Shown here: piece by piece, positions 61,743 to 64,000 of the stretch
Numbering within the stretch: the first letter of the stretch is position 1
Layout: every line of letters starts with the position of its first letter
From: Nocardioides sp. T2.26MG-1
GTDB lineage: Bacteria; Actinomycetota; Actinomycetes; Propionibacteriales; Nocardioidaceae
Length of the DNA: 64,000 nt
NCBI RefSeq assembly: GCF_950101795.1
Contig: NZ_CATNLZ010000023.1
Coordinates: forward strand, 310,001-374,000
Direction: 5' to 3'
Notes under the pieces: model-generated
Seen by the model: only the letters and a program-made list of their open reading frames with translations
Told to the model about the DNA's origin: nothing
Database searches by the model: none
Made by a program: the position numbers and the translations under genes

Positions 61743-63080
61743 ATGACCGACGACCTCCGTACCCGCGTCCACGCCGTCCTGCCCGGGATCCGCCAGGACC
61801 TCGAGGACCTGGTGCGGATCGAGTCGGTCAGCGCAGACCCGGAGCGGGCGGGCGAGGTGCAGCGCTCCGCCGAGGCGGTCGCCGAGCTGTTCCGCGCCGA
61901 GCGCTTCGAGCAGGTCGACATCGTCAGCGCCGACGGCGGCGCCCCCGCGGTGATCGCGCACAAGGCCGGCCCCAAGGGCGCGCCGACCGTGCTGCTCTAC
62001 GCCCACCACGACGTGCAGCCCGAGAACGACCCCGCCGACTGGGACTCCCCGCCGTTCGAGCCCACCGAGCGCGACGGCCGGCTCTACGCCCGCGGCGCGG
62101 CCGACGACAAGGCTGGCATCGCCGCCCACCTCGGCGCGCTGCGCGTGTACGGCGACGACCTCCCGGTGAGCGTCACGATGTTCATCGAGGGCGAGGAGGA
62201 GGTCGGCTCCGAGACGCTGCCCGCGCTCCTGACGGAGCACCACGACCGGCTGCGCGCCGACGTGATCGTGATCGCCGACTCCGGCAACTGGGACATCGGC
62301 GTGCCCGCCCTCACCACGAGCCTGCGCGGGCTGGTCCGCGTCGACATCGAGGTCCGCACGCTGACCCACGCCGTGCACTCCGGCATGTGGGGCGGGCTGG
62401 TCCCCGACGCGCTGATGGCGCTGTCGCGGCTGATCGCCACCCTCCACGACGACGAGGGCAACGTCGCGGTCGAGGGGCTGTACGCCGGCCCGGCGGCCGA
62501 CGTCGACTACCCCGAGGAGCGGCTGCGCGCCGAGTCCGGAGCGGCCCCGGGCCTGCACTGGATCGGCAGCGGCTCGAGCGTCGAGCGGCTGTGGACCAAG
62601 CCGTCGCTGAGCATCACCGGTCTGGACGCGCCCAAGGTCGCCGGCGCCAGCAACACCCTGGTCCCCGCGGCCCGGGCCCGCATCTCGATGCGCACCGCCC
62701 CCGGCGACACGACCACGAACGCGCTCGCCTGCCTGGTGCGCCACCTCGAGGCGCACGTCCCGTGGGGTGCGACGTTCTCCCACACGGTCGTCGACACCGG
62801 CGAGGCCACCCGGATCGACGCGACCGGACCGGCGTACGACGCCGCGCGCGCCGCGTTCACCGAGGCCTGGGACGGCACCGCCCCGGTCGATATGGGAGTG
62901 GGCGGGTCGATCCCGTTCATCGCCGAGTTCCTCGAGGCGTTCCCCGAGGCCAGCGTGCTGGTGACCGGGGTCGAGGACCCCGACACCCGCGCGCACGGGG
63001 CCAACGAGGGGCTACACCTCGCGGAGTTCGAGCGCGTCGTGCTCGCCGAGGCGCTGCTGCTCGGCAAGCTCGGCGGCTGA
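61743..63080 (+). CDS. M20-family dipeptidase
   Basis: 445 residues, a zinc di-nuclear peptidase. YAHHDVQP holds the first metal histidine and catalytic Asp, RGAADDKAG the bridging Asp, FIEGEEEVGS the Glu pair, ADSGNW the next ligand Asp, and GANEGLH the last histidine; the dimerisation domain lies between about 190 and 310. It probably cleaves dipeptides in the cytosol. It is leaderless, and its 3' end overlaps the convergent MMPL gene by 69 bp. Confidence 0.92.
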   Translation: MTDDLRTRVHAVLPGIRQDLEDLVRIESVSADPERAGEVQRSAEAVAELFRAERFEQVDIVSADGGAPAVIAHKAGPKGAPTVLLYAHHDVQPENDPADWDSPPFEPTERDGRLYARGAADDKAGIAAHLGALRVYGDDLPVSVTMFIEGEEEVGSETLPALLTEHHDRLRADVIVIADSGNWDIGVPALTTSLRGLVRVDIEVRTLTHAVHSGMWGGLVPDALMALSRLIATLHDDEGNVAVEGLYAGPAADVDYPEERLRAESGAAPGLHWIGSGSSVERLWTKPSLSITGLDAPKVAGASNTLVPAARARISMRTAPGDTTTNALACLVRHLEAHVPWGATFSHTVVDTGEATRIDATGPAYDAARAAFTEAWDGTAPVDMGVGGSIPFIAEFLEAFPEASVLVTGVEDPDTRAHGANEGLHLAEFERVVLAEALLLGKLGG

Positions 63081-64000
63081 CCGGCCCGGCAGCAGCCGGT
63101 CCAGCCAGCGCGGCGCCCACCAGTTCGCGCGGCCCAGCACGGCCATCGCGGCGGGCACCAGCACCAGGCGGACGACGGTCGCGTCGACGGCGACGCTGAC
63201 GGCGAGGCCGATCGCGAGCATCTTGATCACCACGTCGTCGTTGGTGGCGAACGCGAGGAACACGCTCACCATCACCATCGCCGCGCACGAGATCACCCGG
63301 GCCGTGCTGGCCAGCCCCTCGGCGACACTGGCGGTGGTGTCGCCGGTGCGCAGCCACGCCTCGCGGACCCGCGACAGCAGGAACACCTCGTAGTCCATCG
63401 ACAGGCCGAATACGATCGCGAACATCATCATCGGCACGAACGACTCGACCGGCACGCTCTCGTCGAGCCCGATCAGCCCGGCGCCCCAGCCCCACTGGAA
63501 GACCGCGACGACGACGCCGTACGCCGCCCCGATCGACAGCAGGTTCAGCGCCGCGGCCTTGGCTGCCAGGACCAGGCTGCGGAACGACACCAGCAGCAGC
63601 ACGAACGACGCGGCCACGACCACCCCGATGATCAGCGGGAGCCGGGAGATCACCCGGTCGCCGAACTCGATCTGCCCCGCCGTCTGGCCGGTGAGGTAGG
63701 CCTCGGACCCGGACCGAGCGAGGTCGTCGGCGAGCCGCTCGTGCAGGGCGCGGGTCTCCTGGTCCATCGGCGCCGTCGTCGGCGTCACGGTCGCGACCTG
63801 CACGCCGGGGTCGCTGGTCGCCGCGAACGGTGTCACCGACGCCACCCCGTCGTCGGCAGAGACGGTCTCTCGCAGGCCCTCCAGCTCCGCGTCGTCGGCG
63901 CCCTGGGCCACGATGGTGAACGTGCCGTTGCTGCCGGGTCCGAACTCCTCGGCCACGAGGTCGTAGGCGGCCCGCGTGGTGGTGCCCGCGGGATCGGCGC
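63012..64000 (-). CDS. MMPL-family (RND) transporter, C-terminal part
   Basis: Partial: the frame is open to the end of the window and the start lies outside. About 329 residues are visible: an extracytoplasmic domain (YLTGQTAGQIEFGDRV) and the second set of membrane helices with FGLSMDYEVFLLSRVREAW, the MMPL motif with the proton-relay Asp-Tyr pair. These pumps export lipids, siderophores or drugs. The 3' 69 bp overlap the end of the M20 peptidase gene on the other strand. Confidence 0.88.
   Translation of the reverse strand, partial: ADPAGTTTRAAYDLVAEEFGPGSNGTFTIVAQGADDAELEGLRETVSADDGVASVTPFAATSDPGVQVATVTPTTAPMDQETRALHERLADDLARSGSEAYLTGQTAGQIEFGDRVISRLPLIIGVVVAASFVLLLVSFRSLVLAAKAAALNLLSIGAAYGVVVAVFQWGWGAGLIGLDESVPVESFVPMMMFAIVFGLSMDYEVFLLSRVREAWLRTGDTTASVAEGLASTARVISCAAMVMVSVFLAFATNDDVVIKMLAIGLAVSVAVDATVVRLVLVPAAMAVLGRANWWAPRWLDRLLPGRSAAELAEQQRLGEHDALELREV

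Overview
The window is 64 kb of very GC-rich DNA with actinobacterial habits: many GTG starts, short intergenic gaps, and TANNNT hexamers only 6-8 nt in front of start codons, which suggests leaderless transcripts. Gene content and dispersed GGTTGAGG/CCTCGAAACC repeats fit Nocardioides or a close relative in the Nocardioidaceae. The genus is an inference from memory of such genomes; no search was possible. The gene order clpB, pyrE, TrmH-type methylase, DedA, fba, DUF3151, purA and then purD, purB, purC, purS, purQ, purL follows the order I remember from mycobacteria, so the backbone is old and conserved.

1-19.7 kb: the 3' end of clpB, a membrane protein, an aminotransferase, pyrE, a DedA protein, a SpoU/TrmH methylase, a SigE-like sigma factor with a membrane partner, a LOG-like protein, fba, an MFS pump, DUF3151, a LysR/YeiH divergent pair, a lysyl-tRNA synthetase with an altered active site, a HTH regulator, a metallophosphoesterase lipoprotein, a diacylglycerol kinase-like enzyme, then purA and purD. 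19.7-32 kb: purB, a sigma/membrane protein pair, an MFS pump, acylphosphatase, a HIT-like protein, an ABM membrane protein, purC, a SRPBCC protein, an SDR, an acyl-CoA ligase, a stress protein, purS-purQ and DUF3817. Seven de novo purine genes lie in the window, separated by accessory genes.

32-39.6 kb: an unusual locus with a methyltransferase and a 716-residue alpha/beta-hydrolase and MurG-like glycosyltransferase fusion, opposed by a 922-residue LAL/LuxR regulator, followed by a secreted Rv2525c-like glycoside hydrolase with peptidoglycan-binding domains. 39.6-52 kb: efflux pumps and one-component regulators (TetR, XRE-cupin, WYL, ArsR) with clear palindromic operators, plus purL and small enzymes, ending in the sterol-carrier-like gene that normally neighbours purF.

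52-61.7 kb: the most interesting block. One apparent operon encodes a roughly 2,200-residue exported protein (RTX repeats, cadherin-like domain, tandem Cys-bearing Ig-like repeats, parallel beta-helix), three phage-tail-collar/MdpB-like proteins (the first carrying a frameshift) and a GNAT acetyltransferase. Next to it are two divergent paralogous small proteins, one cytoplasmic and one with a Tat signal. No capsid, integrase or lysis genes accompany it, so this looks like a domesticated tail-fibre-type surface system and is the best candidate for an undescribed system here. The window ends with an M20 dipeptidase and the 3' part of an MMPL transporter. A 68-bp palindrome occurs twice, at 1.4 kb and 61.7 kb.
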